The notes under the pieces were generated by a model, which saw nothing but the letters and a program-made list of their open reading frames with translations, made no database searches and was not told the origin of the DNA. A program made the translations under genes and the position numbers. Shown here in pieces: positions 17,084 to 25,796 of a stretch of 52,372 nt of DNA. This DNA is from Acetobacter pomorum (GTDB lineage Bacteria > Pseudomonadota > Alphaproteobacteria > Acetobacterales > Acetobacteraceae). The DNA lies in contig NZ_PEBQ01000164.1 in assembly GCF_002738225.1 (NCBI RefSeq), forward strand, positions 1 to 52,372. Reading direction: 5' to 3'. The stretch's first letter is position 1. Each line of letters opens with the position of its first letter.

Positions 17084-17095
17084 ATATCAGTATCA

Positions 17096-18931
17096 TTATG
17101 CTGGAATATTTTGCTTTAAAGTGGCTGATTTAATTTTAAGGAAGATCTCCTTAAACGCTTGACGCTCAGCATCTCTCAATTTCGATGCCTCACCTTTAGC
17201 GATGATGACACAACCTAAAAAGACAAATTCCGCCGTGACATAATGTCTTGTAGAAGTTGCTAATTGCTCCATAGTTGAACTGACATGAGGTGGTGCAATT
17301 TTTGCCTTTACACAGTACTCCAGCACCTTCCCTTTGTAATTCCCATTTGAAGGATCTTCTAAACACGCATTAATGGAGATTTCTTTTTGGCCAGGCTCAT
17401 TGTCAGAAGCCTTTGAAACTGGATCAGTCAGGATTTTATTGATCCCGATCTCCTCTTGATCACTTTCAGATAACTCAACTTGATAAATTTCAATCAATGC
17501 TAGGATAGCAGATCTTTGCTTTGCGAGCGCCTTATTTGAGCCTGTGGCGATCTTCGAAACTGTAAGCCCAGATTTTGTCCGAACAACAAGTTCCTGCGTT
17601 AAATTGGTCATATCGGTCGAACGAAACTCAACCGAAGCGATCAACTCACTCGACATGGCCAAAGCAGAGAGCAGTGACACCGCATGTTCCGGGAACCGAG
17701 CCAAAATTTCTAACACGAGATGGTGCCAGTCACGGTTCCCATACTCTATCGCCGTTGAGAGAAGAGATAGGGAAGTATTTCGCGTTAGAAGTCTTTTCCT
17801 GCACTCATCCATCAATCCTAAAGGTGCCTGATCTAATGTCCCATCAGTCGAAGCAGCCTTTATAACTCGAATGAGAACTCCATCTTCCACTCCGCTAAAG
17901 TCCATACCTGCCTTTAAGCTTCTTGCAACAAACCTCTGCATACGAAGCTTATAACCTTCACTAACCTTTTTATTGATTGCGCCTAAACGGCTTTCAATTT
18001 CCTCGGCTAGACGCCTCATATCTTCCCCACCGGGATATGGAAAATGCCTATGCCCATCGAGGTAAGCCATTATGTTATGCTGATTAACCATATCAACATA
18101 ACGCCGTAATGGTGAAGTAAACCAAGAGTATGAAGGGGCTTGCAAAGCCATGTGCCCCTGACAGGTTGCAGAGATAAAAGCCTTACCCATTTCGTGCATC
18201 CTGGCGGCGGGTATGATCTTCAACTCAGCAATGAAAGCTTCATCATCATAGTTCTTTGGGATGTGATTTCTGAATAAAATTGGGATGCACTTATTGAGGC
18301 ACCAACTAGCAACAAGAGAGTTTGTCGCGATCATAATTTCCTGAACAATAATGTATCCCGCAGTATCTGGATCACTTATCTTCAGATCTCGAAATATTCC
18401 ACTTTCATCAATATAAACATCATTTCGCGAATCAAGACCAAGAGCTGCCATTCTTTGACGCATCAGCCTTATTGCGAGAGTCAAAGCGTCCCTAAGTTCA
18501 ACGCTTAGTTCTGATTGACCATTTTTAATGGCTGTGGCCGCACCTTTCTGAGTATACCGCCCTAGATGTCTTAACCTTGCTCGTTCGACCTTTAAATCAA
18601 TGCATTCTTCTGCGTTTGGATTGAGCTTAAATGTCACACCGAGAACGGGGATCAGCGTATTCCTTGGTGTAAGTGATATTCGGCTTACGACGCTTTCATC
18701 CGGTATCATAGGCTTTAAAATATTTGCACCGGAATAAACCGTGTGGACATTCTGTCTTGCTGATCTTTCGAGATTACTTCCTACATCAATGGTTGAAATA
18801 TCCGCTATGCAACACCTAACAGTCCATCCCTCGTTATTCTTTCTGATTGAAAAAGCATCATCCAGATCTGAAGATGAGGCAGAATCAATTGTTATGCATT
18901 GATAGATGGGGTAATTTTGATCTTCTGACAT
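17096..18931 (-). CDS. RNase II/R-family (RNB) protein with C-terminal dsRNA-binding domain(s)
   Basis: 611 residues. The protein starts directly in an RNB catalytic domain: ITIDSASSSDLDDAFSI near residues 13-29 keeps all four Mg-binding Asp of RNase II/R, and the conserved FTSPLRRYVDMVNQHN follows near 270. The N-terminal cold-shock domains and the usual S1 domain are absent. Instead the C-terminus (about 540-605) looks like a dsRBD (KGKVLEYCVKAKIAPPH ... GEASKLRDAERQAFKEI), and another dsRBD-like half is near 445-490 (GSNKALAKQRSAILALIEI). The enzyme should degrade RNA 3' to 5', possibly structured RNA. It stands alone between a terminator and a divergent gene. RNB plus dsRBD is unusual for a bacterial protein. 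Confidence 0.75.
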   Translation of the reverse strand: MSEDQNYPIYQCITIDSASSSDLDDAFSIRKNNEGWTVRCCIADISTIDVGSNLERSARQNVHTVYSGANILKPMIPDESVVSRISLTPRNTLIPVLGVTFKLNPNAEECIDLKVERARLRHLGRYTQKGAATAIKNGQSELSVELRDALTLAIRLMRQRMAALGLDSRNDVYIDESGIFRDLKISDPDTAGYIIVQEIMIATNSLVASWCLNKCIPILFRNHIPKNYDDEAFIAELKIIPAARMHEMGKAFISATCQGHMALQAPSYSWFTSPLRRYVDMVNQHNIMAYLDGHRHFPYPGGEDMRRLAEEIESRLGAINKKVSEGYKLRMQRFVARSLKAGMDFSGVEDGVLIRVIKAASTDGTLDQAPLGLMDECRKRLLTRNTSLSLLSTAIEYGNRDWHHLVLEILARFPEHAVSLLSALAMSSELIASVEFRSTDMTNLTQELVVRTKSGLTVSKIATGSNKALAKQRSAILALIEIYQVELSESDQEEIGINKILTDPVSKASDNEPGQKEISINACLEDPSNGNYKGKVLEYCVKAKIAPPHVSSTMEQLATSTRHYVTAEFVFLGCVIIAKGEASKLRDAERQAFKEIFLKIKSATLKQNIPA

Positions 18932-19148
18932 ATCATTTTTCTTCTAAGATTTAGAATGTCCTGATTATTCCATCATGATTATTCTTAATCAATATCCTTG
19001 AAGGTATTATCTTGGGAATAGCTTGATCAAAATCACCATTTAAATTGCTCAACAAACAAGATCAGACGCATGCGAAGAAGGTGTTAATATAGGTTTATCA
19101 ACTTAAAGCTAAATAGAACCATTCCATTGTTTGATAAGGAATATCAAT

Positions 19149-20105
19149 TTGACACTAAAAATTAACGGTCTTCACCTGTCTTTTATGTCAGAAATTTTGC
19201 ACAAGGTTCCTGTTCATCTAGACAAATATCCATATCTCCACCCCACACCAGATGATCGTTTTACACCTCAGCAATGGCAGAAATTATGTGATGAACTTGA
19301 ATACCAGAGCATATTCAGATTGCCATTATCACTTATCGGTCGGACAAGTTTTGAAACCCTCTGTCGTGTTTACTCTGGTAGTAGAGTAATGCTGAATGAA
19401 CATATTGAAGATCTATTTCAAAGATCGCCTCCTCATAGACTTCTTTCAAAAATAAAGAATTCCATATGGAGGTCTTCCTTAATTCATGCTGGTTGGAACG
19501 AAATTGTCGAGGCATGGCAAGGATTGCACCGTTTTGAAATGGGCAATCTAGGTCTAGAGGTGGAAGTCGACCACACCACTGGATTTAATACGCACGGTTA
19601 TGCCGAATATTCCTACAATACGTACCTAGACGGGAGTATGGCTTTTCTAATTAAATATCGTGGTGCCCACGTTTTAACAATTGGCTTTACGTTTGCAAGC
19701 TGCAAGCGGCTTCTCATTCAGCAGATACAATTTACACAGAGAACAGGAAACAGATGGTTGTTCAAGCTGCCTATTCACTATGCGTCTTTTGTCATCAGTA
19801 AACTACGGAGCGCATTTCCTAATCATCGATTGTACATTGTGAGCGGTGTTGATCTGGCCGAAAGGTCGATCCAAAATTACAAATCAACTATCGCAAGGAT
19901 AGAGGCCAAGAGATCCCAAAGTGGGAAACCAATCTCTACATATGACTATGAAAGGATTTTAAAAGCGCAAAGCAGTCTGGATCATATATTGCGGGATAAA
20001 GAGAGGATTATAAGTGTTTATAAATCTATCCCCAACTACTCAAACAAACAGTTGTCTTGTCATGGAATGAGGCATTTTCTGTTAACTCCCTCCGCTGATA
20101 CATAA
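19149..20105 (+). CDS. Hypothetical protein, ~318 aa
   Basis: The frame is open from 19131. A TTG at 19149 (MTLKINGLHL) has AAGGA at suitable distance and is the preferred but uncertain start; an ATG lies further inside at MSEILHK. The protein is basic and soluble, with no recognised domain. The middle (GLEVEVDHTTGFNTHGYAEY, then GSMAFLIKYRGAHVLTIGFTF) looks beta-rich, and the C-terminal 80 residues look like a coiled coil (RIEAKRSQ ... LDHILRDKERII). It has short spacing (26 bases) to the next gene, so the two probably form an operon. Confidence 0.5.
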   Translation: MTLKINGLHLSFMSEILHKVPVHLDKYPYLHPTPDDRFTPQQWQKLCDELEYQSIFRLPLSLIGRTSFETLCRVYSGSRVMLNEHIEDLFQRSPPHRLLSKIKNSIWRSSLIHAGWNEIVEAWQGLHRFEMGNLGLEVEVDHTTGFNTHGYAEYSYNTYLDGSMAFLIKYRGAHVLTIGFTFASCKRLLIQQIQFTQRTGNRWLFKLPIHYASFVISKLRSAFPNHRLYIVSGVDLAERSIQNYKSTIARIEAKRSQSGKPISTYDYERILKAQSSLDHILRDKERIISVYKSIPNYSNKQLSCHGMRHFLLTPSADT

Positions 20106-20131
20106 AACCATGGAAAAGAGGAATTGTCCCA

Positions 20132-20728
20132 ATGACAGACCATCCAATGCGTGATGCTGTGATCAGGATTGTTAAACGATCTGACGATGGTCATGACCAC
20201 TGCTGCTTCTGCAGAACTGAGACCAACATGCTGTCAGCTTCTCAGGATGTCCCATGCTGTAATGATTGCTCCGCAGATCACCTGGAGCCCCAGATCCCAA
20301 CCAGACAGCAGTGGCTAGATGAGGAAATGTGGTTAAGATTCCAATCGTCGGAAAAAGATCAGCCGCCGTTGAAGCCAAATTATATATTCAGGACTGGCAA
20401 AACCTATTCTGAAATGATCCGGGCTGGGGAAACCTTACCCCCCTACCGAAACTCCCTAAGATGGAAAACTGAACAGTTTTATCTGGAATGGCTCACCGGT
20501 TTGAAGGTCGGAGATCATTTTTTCGTATTAAGTGGTTATAATGGAGAAAACCCAGAAATTCTTAAAATAGAAAAAGTCACAAAAAATCAGATAGTGGCTA
20601 AAAAGAAGAAGTGGTCTAGATCAACTGGGCTACTTATTGCAAACCCCAACCCTCTCTACCGAATGCAAGAAGTTACAGCCCAGAATATCAAGCTGAAAAA
20701 CTCATCAGGATCTTCAAGAGCCACTTGA
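20132..20728 (+). CDS. Hypothetical zinc-ribbon protein, 198 aa
   Basis: 198 residues with GAGGAA 8 bases before the ATG. The N-terminus has a likely zinc ribbon: CCFCRTE ... CCNDC, two Cys-pair knuckles 15 residues apart around positions 24-46. The C-terminal half (VGDHFFVLSGYNGENPEILK, then KIEKVTKNQIVAKKKKWSRS) resembles a small beta-barrel, perhaps nucleic-acid binding. No family is named. It follows the gene at 19149 closely. IS200/IS605-like end sequence begins just after its stop. Confidence 0.55.
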   Translation: MTDHPMRDAVIRIVKRSDDGHDHCCFCRTETNMLSASQDVPCCNDCSADHLEPQIPTRQQWLDEEMWLRFQSSEKDQPPLKPNYIFRTGKTYSEMIRAGETLPPYRNSLRWKTEQFYLEWLTGLKVGDHFFVLSGYNGENPEILKIEKVTKNQIVAKKKKWSRSTGLLIANPNPLYRMQEVTAQNIKLKNSSGSSRAT

Positions 20729-20732
20729 TTGA

Positions 20733-20866
20733 CATTCTCCCCCCTGAAGGACGGAGCTTTACGGCTCTTCCGGTAAATTCGTAAGTATTTTCTCCAGACA
20801 GCCAGACAGGTCTAGTGGGCGATGGGAGGATTAAGCCCATGCCCACATTATCCCGACCTTAACAAG
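20733..20866. mobile_element. IS200/IS605-like end remnant
   Basis: GACATTCTCCCCCCTGAAGG with the complementary GGAG (20737-20756) resembles the subterminal hairpins of IS200/IS605 elements at the two ends of this window. The following ~110 bases, GC-richer than the surroundings and without an open gene, look like transposon end sequence. No transposase is present, so this is a relic or MITE-like solo end. Confidence 0.4.
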
Positions 20867-20867
20867 G

Positions 20868-21188
20868 TTAGGCAGGATATTTATCGTTTGGCACGCTGGG
20901 GAACTTCACGACTACTGTTGTGACATCTGTTACAGCTTCAAAGGAAGTTGCTTCGCCTGGAGGAACCACAATAATATCTCCCTCCGTACATTTCCTTCCC
21001 CCCATGATCGCCTCACCCTTTATGATGACGGTTGTTTCCGTTGCGATCTTATGGAAATGGGCAGCCTCAACATCTCCTTTAGAGAAGTGCTGAACGGCAG
21101 TCTCAAACTGCTTTGTACGGTTCACCGATGGAGCAAAATCACCAATAAACCACCCTCTGGTCATATCGTCTAAGCGTGAGAACTTCAT
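20868..21188 (-). CDS. Cupin-fold protein, 106 aa
   Basis: A small single-domain cupin. VQHFSKGDVEAAHFHKIATE followed by TTVIIKGEAIMGGRKCTEGD and IIVVPPGEATSFEAVTD fit the two cupin motifs G(x)5HxH(x)...E and G(x)5PxG. The first motif has a single His-x-His pattern (HFH), and the second lacks the usual final His, so metal binding is uncertain. ATG at 21188 with GGGGAGAT upstream. Substrate unknown. The next gene is transcribed the same way 34 bases upstream. Confidence 0.7.
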   Translation of the reverse strand: MKFSRLDDMTRGWFIGDFAPSVNRTKQFETAVQHFSKGDVEAAHFHKIATETTVIIKGEAIMGGRKCTEGDIIVVPPGEATSFEAVTDVTTVVVKFPSVPNDKYPA

Positions 21189-21222
21189 TAACGGGATCTC
21201 CCCCTCTACCCTCTTTGTTGGC

Positions 21223-21903
21223 CTATTGAGGCGTTACAGAGGCATCTACCTTTGCAGTCTTGCCCGGCTTTCCAGATATTCCGTCAGCCAGCATATCTTC
21301 ATCGGAGGGCATCTCCAGAACGCAATGCCAGGAGGTATATCTCATTGGGTTGGAGTGATCAGGAGAATGCTCCAGAACAAAGGAGTGGCTATATCCGTAT
21401 GAGTCAGCCAAAGATTGCTCACAGCTTTGGCCATAGGCCTGGGCAAGTGCTGAAATGCACACCTTTTTTGATGCATCGCAAAGGTCGATGTACAGGTGAG
21501 CATGATTGACCATGCCTTCATATAAGGCGTCACCGGGCTGCAGATCCTTGGTGAATTCAGGATTAGGGTGAGACCTTACAACTTTGATCCTGGCAGCAGT
21601 TTCAGGATCCACCGAAGTCCCTACAAAACTGTTCGCCTCGTGGCTACTGGAAGCGCCCTCTCCGTCATCAGCCTTAGATTCCAACACGGACCCATTATCC
21701 GTATTTAAAGTCACATCACCATTGGCATAGGTGGTGAAATTGAAGTCTTCAGGGCTTGATGTGCCCAGCAAAGCTGGCTGGCTATCATGATCTGAGGCTA
21801 AAGCCATAGGGGGCGGCAAAATCAACGTGAGAAGCTGTACGCACACAAAAGGCATTCCCCGGCGAGATACCTTGTTAGTCAATCCATCTATTCTCACCAA
21901 CAC
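21223..21903 (-). CDS. Hypothetical secreted protein, ~226 aa
   Basis: A probable signal peptide spans residues ~15-37: a basic SRRGMPFVCVQ, hydrophobic LLTLILPPPMALA and cleavage near ALASD. The mature part contains four to five Cys (around DLCDASKKVCISA and QSCEQSL), suiting disulphides in the periplasm or outside. No domain is recognised. The first codon is a GTG at 21903, and an internal start at MPFVCVQ is also possible. It may be co-transcribed with the cupin gene. Confidence 0.55.
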   Translation of the reverse strand: MLVRIDGLTNKVSRRGMPFVCVQLLTLILPPPMALASDHDSQPALLGTSSPEDFNFTTYANGDVTLNTDNGSVLESKADDGEGASSSHEANSFVGTSVDPETAARIKVVRSHPNPEFTKDLQPGDALYEGMVNHAHLYIDLCDASKKVCISALAQAYGQSCEQSLADSYGYSHSFVLEHSPDHSNPMRYTSWHCVLEMPSDEDMLADGISGKPGKTAKVDASVTPQ

Positions 21904-21974
21904 GACCTTTCAGTTTTAATTAAGAGTGTGTGTATCATTGAGATACGGTCAGGCGATCAGGCCGATACCGCCTT

Positions 21975-22538
21975 TCAGTCGTTCAGATCCTGTTCATTTC
22001 CCTGGCCATGGATTAGGGTCTGAATAATTTGGAAGAGTTGTTCTGTTTTTCCTGAAAGAAGCATCTCCTCCAGTTTATTCCAAACAGGCACAAGAGCTGC
22101 CCAGTCACGCCCAAGTGCTGTCATTTCATTTAGCCTGAGCCTCCATTCCGGGTAACGCTCTAAAAGCTTGTGACAGCGACTGAAGTCGCCAGCATCACGT
22201 GGGGCAGTATTAAAATCCCTCAGAGGTATTCCACACATCTTGAATGCAATAGCTTGAGATGACACACCGGTCTGACCGTCAGCCATCCAAGCCATAGCTT
22301 TCAATGCATCTTCCGCATGAGGATGCATCGGAGCTTCTTGCTTGGCGCTCTGCTGGGCAACATGACCCTCCTGTGGAGGATTTTGGATATATACCCTTTT
22401 GATGTTACGGACATTCATCCCCGACAGATATATGTCTCGTTCATGGATACACAAATCAGGCTTCCAGCCGATCAAGCAATCTGAAAATTCATAGTACCAT
22501 CCGACCCTAGTAAATCCCTCAAGGTCACCATTCGTCAT
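21975..22538 (-). CDS. Hypothetical protein, ~187 aa
   Basis: The open frame begins at 22547 and the ATG at 22538 is equally plausible. The protein is soluble. The N-terminal ~60 residues are beta-like and may repeat a surface-binding pattern. The C-terminal helical part (residues ~85-185) contains CHKLLERYPEWRLRLNEMTAL, resembling small phage-type or plasmid regulators, but no family is assigned. Two AGGCC motifs lie just upstream (22556-22570 and 22580-22595), the second abutting a TATAAT. Confidence 0.5.
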   Translation of the reverse strand: MTNGDLEGFTRVGWYYEFSDCLIGWKPDLCIHERDIYLSGMNVRNIKRVYIQNPPQEGHVAQQSAKQEAPMHPHAEDALKAMAWMADGQTGVSSQAIAFKMCGIPLRDFNTAPRDAGDFSRCHKLLERYPEWRLRLNEMTALGRDWAALVPVWNKLEEMLLSGKTEQLFQIIQTLIHGQGNEQDLND

Positions 22539-22555
22539 GCTGCACAATAATAGGC

Positions 22556-22595
22556 TTTAGGCCTAATACTCCCACCTCAAATTGGCCTATAATAG
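22556..22595 (-). promoter_or_regulatory. Paired AGGCC motifs upstream of the gene at 21975-22538
   Basis: TTTAGGCCTAATACT at 22556-22570 and AATTGGCCTATAATAG at 22580-22595 lie 18-57 bases before the start. Similar motifs occur in other intergenic regions of the window. They may form part of a promoter or a binding site; no proof. Confidence 0.35.
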
Positions 22596-22750
22596 CGACC
22601 ATCCTTTGGAACCGTGTTGAAAATGCTGGATCGATAGAGGGGCATGATCAACCGCAAAAGAAACAATGAGGTTAAAGCCTAAATGTCAAGGCTATTTCTC
22701 TTACACACCTCATAAGCATGAAATGAGAAGATCTTGGAAATGGCCTTGTT

Positions 22751-23533
22751 CTAAATTCTAATCACCTTACCTTTCACGTTAATTCCGTCATGGATTGAAT
22801 TGAGATTTGGGCAATTTTTGATGATCAAATTGCCATAAATATTAAGGTATCTGGGGAGATCGACTACATGGAGACAGTCCTCAATAATCAAGTCGCCCCG
22901 TACAAGACCTAGATTTTCTGGGAACCCCTCGAAATTCCTGCAATGGCGGATAGCAATAGTCCCGCCGACATACATTCTGTGAGGCAACCCAACAAAAGAA
23001 TGACAAAAAGAAATTAGAAGATTTCTCTGAATTCTCATCCCTTCAGGCAAAATGGATAATGAAGGGCATTTGCTGATTACAAGGTCAGCCGTTGATGTAA
23101 GGCATCGCCCACCAAGATAATATGTCTGCCCGTAGGCCTGAAATCCTGCAGGTATGTCGGAAAAGCTGGCACAATCAGTAACGAACAGGGATCCGGTCGT
23201 CGTGCCGAAAGGAAGAGATTTGACGCGATGACAGCGTGTTAATTGTAGTTCGGAAACTCGCAAATCATCAGGTATCTCAGTTATTTGGGGAAGATTACGG
23301 AGTATCAACCGATCCCGCACCTGCAGGCCAGGAGGAATTGCGCATAAGCTGGGCATTGATGAGAGGGTAACATCACAAGCCTTAAGATTTGGTGGAAGTG
23401 TCTCTACCTCTTTGAAGGCCATGTTTGAATCGATGTATATCGATCCCGTTTCCCTATAAAAACCTGAAATTCCAGCATCCCAAACGCACCTTGATGACAG
23501 TCGGGCTATATCATCTATCGTTGTCAAAAACAT
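22751..23533 (-). CDS. Leucine-rich-repeat protein, ~260 aa
   Basis: A second LRR protein, built of about nine repeats of the LxxLPxxLxVxGxLxIxxC type, for example SLCAIPPGLQVRDRLILRNL and NFEGFPENLGLVRGDLIIED. It is shorter than the one at 6479. The open frame runs to 23566 with a TTG; the first ATG (codon 12, 23533) is an alternative and neither has a strong ribosome site. No signal peptide. Its C-terminus ends within a repeat (KGKVIRI), so it could be truncated relative to its relatives. Confidence 0.75.
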   Translation of the reverse strand: MFLTTIDDIARLSSRCVWDAGISGFYRETGSIYIDSNMAFKEVETLPPNLKACDVTLSSMPSLCAIPPGLQVRDRLILRNLPQITEIPDDLRVSELQLTRCHRVKSLPFGTTTGSLFVTDCASFSDIPAGFQAYGQTYYLGGRCLTSTADLVISKCPSLSILPEGMRIQRNLLISFCHSFVGLPHRMYVGGTIAIRHCRNFEGFPENLGLVRGDLIIEDCLHVVDLPRYLNIYGNLIIKNCPNLNSIHDGINVKGKVIRI

Positions 23534-23639
23534 TGGAAAAATTGCCTTTGTCAGCACTCTCTCCAAAGATAGCTAAAATAATCTTAAATCTTAGAAAAAA
23601 GACTTTGCAAAGCCTATCCCGCTAAAGCCTTCAAACGCC

Positions 23640-24032
23640 ATGATCTGCAAAAGGGTATTTTGTATTTTTCAAAATCAATTTTAGTGTTCAGTTCTGAGAA
23701 TGGTAGTGGGGTTGGGTTGGGGTGAGGTTAAATAATAACCGCTCACTAACTACATAAAGAAAACAATTCAAAAACAATCAGATAGATAGAATTTGTCAAT
23801 TAAGGTAAGTCATCTTTCTCTAATCGGAGATTCCTATGAAAAAAAGCTAACTCAGATAAAAACTTGGGCACAGATTTATCCACAGGCTTACCAACATAAA
23901 TGTGGATAAGTTCCACGACAGGATAGCCTTGCTATTTTAAAAATATAACGTCATATCCTTGATCAAAAGACACAAAACAAGGATAGAATAATTATTCTGG
24001 TTCACCAAAGAAAATGATAAGGCCTATTCAAA
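23640..24032. other. Candidate replication origin (DnaA boxes, G-run tract, AT-rich)
   Basis: Two perfect consensus DnaA boxes face each other: TTATCCACA at 23876-23884 and TGTGGATAA at 23901-23909. Upstream lie a G-run tract (GGGG, GGG, GGGG, GG between 23708 and 23727), a short palindrome GGTTAAATAATAACC at 23726-23740 and an AT-rich stretch. An AAGGCCTATT motif (24019-24028) precedes the next gene. The combination fits a plasmid origin, but no replication initiator gene is recognised nearby and no iterons are seen. Confidence 0.45.
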
Positions 24033-24596
24033 TTGACGAAGGCGATCAACATCAATCCATCTACCAGTATAGCATGGTCATTTGACGATGAAACCTGCAA
24101 GGCATTTGGCTATTTAAATGGGCGCCGTATCGCTGAGCTCATTTCATGGAAAGACCGTGCCTCTGGTCATGAAGGGTTCACTGGGGAAATTGTAAGCCCA
24201 GATGGCAGTATCATTGAATTCATGCCCTCTGGCGGCTTTGGCACTCCCCTTAATCAGATAAAAATGGAAATTGAGAAGGAAATCCTCAGTCTCTACGGTA
24301 CCCCACAACCCGCCCTCACAGAGCTATCCAAAGAGAGCAAAGATTTAACTGCAAGTCCATCACCAGGATTGGCAGGTCACATCCAGGATGTTCAGAAAGT
24401 TATCAGAAGCATATTATGTGTATCTGGACTTGATAATGAAGGGAAACTTCAGGCCGTACGAGGTGTACTCGCTGAACTCTCCCCACTCCCCTCCGACCTT
24501 GATATTCCTTCACTGAAGAAAATTCCCGGAGGGGTGCAAGATGATATCCCTCCTGCACCATCTTCCAAGCGAAGCGAATGTTTCCGTTTTGGTTAG
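24033..24596 (+). CDS. Hypothetical protein, 187 aa
   Basis: 187 residues beginning at a TTG at 24033 with AAGG upstream; no ATG gives a better start. The N-terminal ~85 residues appear beta-rich (IAWSFDDETCKAFGYLNGRR, then GFTGEIVSPDGSIIEFMP) and the C-terminal half has a helix and a Pro/Ser-rich linker. No replication, partition or known domain is recognised despite its position beside the candidate origin. It converges with the ATPase gene at 24667. Confidence 0.5.
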   Translation: MTKAININPSTSIAWSFDDETCKAFGYLNGRRIAELISWKDRASGHEGFTGEIVSPDGSIIEFMPSGGFGTPLNQIKMEIEKEILSLYGTPQPALTELSKESKDLTASPSPGLAGHIQDVQKVIRSILCVSGLDNEGKLQAVRGVLAELSPLPSDLDIPSLKKIPGGVQDDIPPAPSSKRSECFRFG

Positions 24597-24666
24597 AGGT
24601 TAGAGATCAGAGCTTAATCCCACCGGATCCGGCATGATCTGCAACCTTTTGTTTTAGCATTGTAGT

Positions 24667-25476
24667 TCATGGATGATTTTTGAGTTCATAAGGGGTTGGA
24701 TGTGAACAGGCTGTGACATCTAATCCCTCCCTTCCTGATACCCTCGGATAGGTAACAAAACTGATTTGCGTCCTGCCAGATTCAGGATCTGATATTCTAT
24801 TTAATTGGACGGCACCAAGGAAAGGACCTGTTGCGCTTATGTCGTCATTGGGAAGTTCAGACCTGGAAAGCATTAAAGACAGCCTATAGAGGGCGTCTTT
24901 CGGACTTGCTGCATGGATTATACCAACAACCGTCTTCCCTAGCTTAAGTGAACACCTCAGTGCATCCTGTACATTGTCTAGGTAGAGATCATCACAGATA
25001 ATGAGGCTATTCTCTTTCAGGCTACAGAGACGGAGTAGTTCCTGACTTTGAATTAGGCTCGGATTGATGTGCTTTAGTTTTCCAGAGCACGGAGAATTCT
25101 TCCATTCTTTAAAGCGCGATATATAAATACCATGAACTGTTTTATTTGTTTTTAAATATTTCTGGATGGATAAGTTTACAAAATTGGTTCTTCCGGTTCC
25201 GGCAGCCCCTGATATTATTATAAGACCTCGATTGGAGAGAAGATTATTAAGATAATATTTTACGTCATCAAATTCATTAGCATCATAAGCCTCACTAGAA
25301 GGCGTTTTATATCTCTCATCAACGTGAGAAAGGGCGTTATTTATTTTTGACCCCTTAAATGCTGCGAAGGTTCTGTAACCTCTCTTTTGGCACTCAAGAT
25401 CTAATGCCTGTGTATATGTTAAATCAGACCGTTGGCTGGCGGATCGTGCAGCTCGCTTGATTTCTGAAAGAGACAT
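24667..25476 (-). CDS. PilT/VirB11-like P-loop ATPase, 269 aa
   Basis: The N-terminal 40 residues (LTYTQALDLECQKRGYRTFA) match the short helical motif that begins many plasmid accessory proteins. After a linker, a P-loop GAAGTGRTN (near residue 91) is followed by a Walker-B-like SLIICDD and then GIIHAASPKDALYRLSLML, the His-box region of secretion/pilus ATPases (PilT, VirB11, plasmid TraJ). It is shorter than full members and lacks a clear PAS-like N-terminal domain. ATG at 25476 after a GAGGAG. No other transfer genes are present, so a role in conjugation or pilus retraction is unproven. Confidence 0.6.
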   Translation of the reverse strand: MSLSEIKRAARSASQRSDLTYTQALDLECQKRGYRTFAAFKGSKINNALSHVDERYKTPSSEAYDANEFDDVKYYLNNLLSNRGLIIISGAAGTGRTNFVNLSIQKYLKTNKTVHGIYISRFKEWKNSPCSGKLKHINPSLIQSQELLRLCSLKENSLIICDDLYLDNVQDALRCSLKLGKTVVGIIHAASPKDALYRLSLMLSRSELPNDDISATGPFLGAVQLNRISDPESGRTQISFVTYPRVSGREGLDVTACSHPTPYELKNHP

Positions 25477-25496
25477 GACAGGTCACTCCTCAGCGG

Positions 25497-25748
25497 ATGG
25501 CAGTGTCGTGGCTCCATTCGATCACTCTCCGCGAAGAGGATATAGCTCGTTTGTTATTAGAGACTTTTCCGTGTGTGGAGCCGGAAGGCATGCTTGTCTC
25601 TTGCCATGGCTACAAGAAATAATCTTGTCATTTGGCCATGTCAAATGCTTACCAGATGTATCGCAAATCCCCGGCCTTCATGGCGTGGATAGAAGGCGCT
25701 GTGATAATGGCTTGCCGCAAGCTGCAAGAAAAGTGGGGGCATTCCTGA
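25497..25748 (+). pseudogene. Short ORF split by an in-frame TAA
   Basis: One frame encodes 41 residues from the ATG at 25497 (LREEDIARLLLETFP region) to a TAA at 25620-25622 and then, still in phase, 36 more from the ATG at 25638 (NAYQMYRKSPAFMAWIEGAV) to 25748. The second half has a plausible helical protein character. It could be a broken gene or two tiny ones. A longer overlapping frame at 25457-25771 has poorer composition and is not called. Confidence 0.35.
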
Positions 25749-25796
25749 ATGATTGGCCCCCGGATCTGTGATCACCGCGCCTCGTAAACTACCCTG

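Noticed and set aside
22410..22440. ATTCATCCCCGAC resembling a degenerate I-E repeat
   Set aside because: Single copy inside a coding frame; no array.
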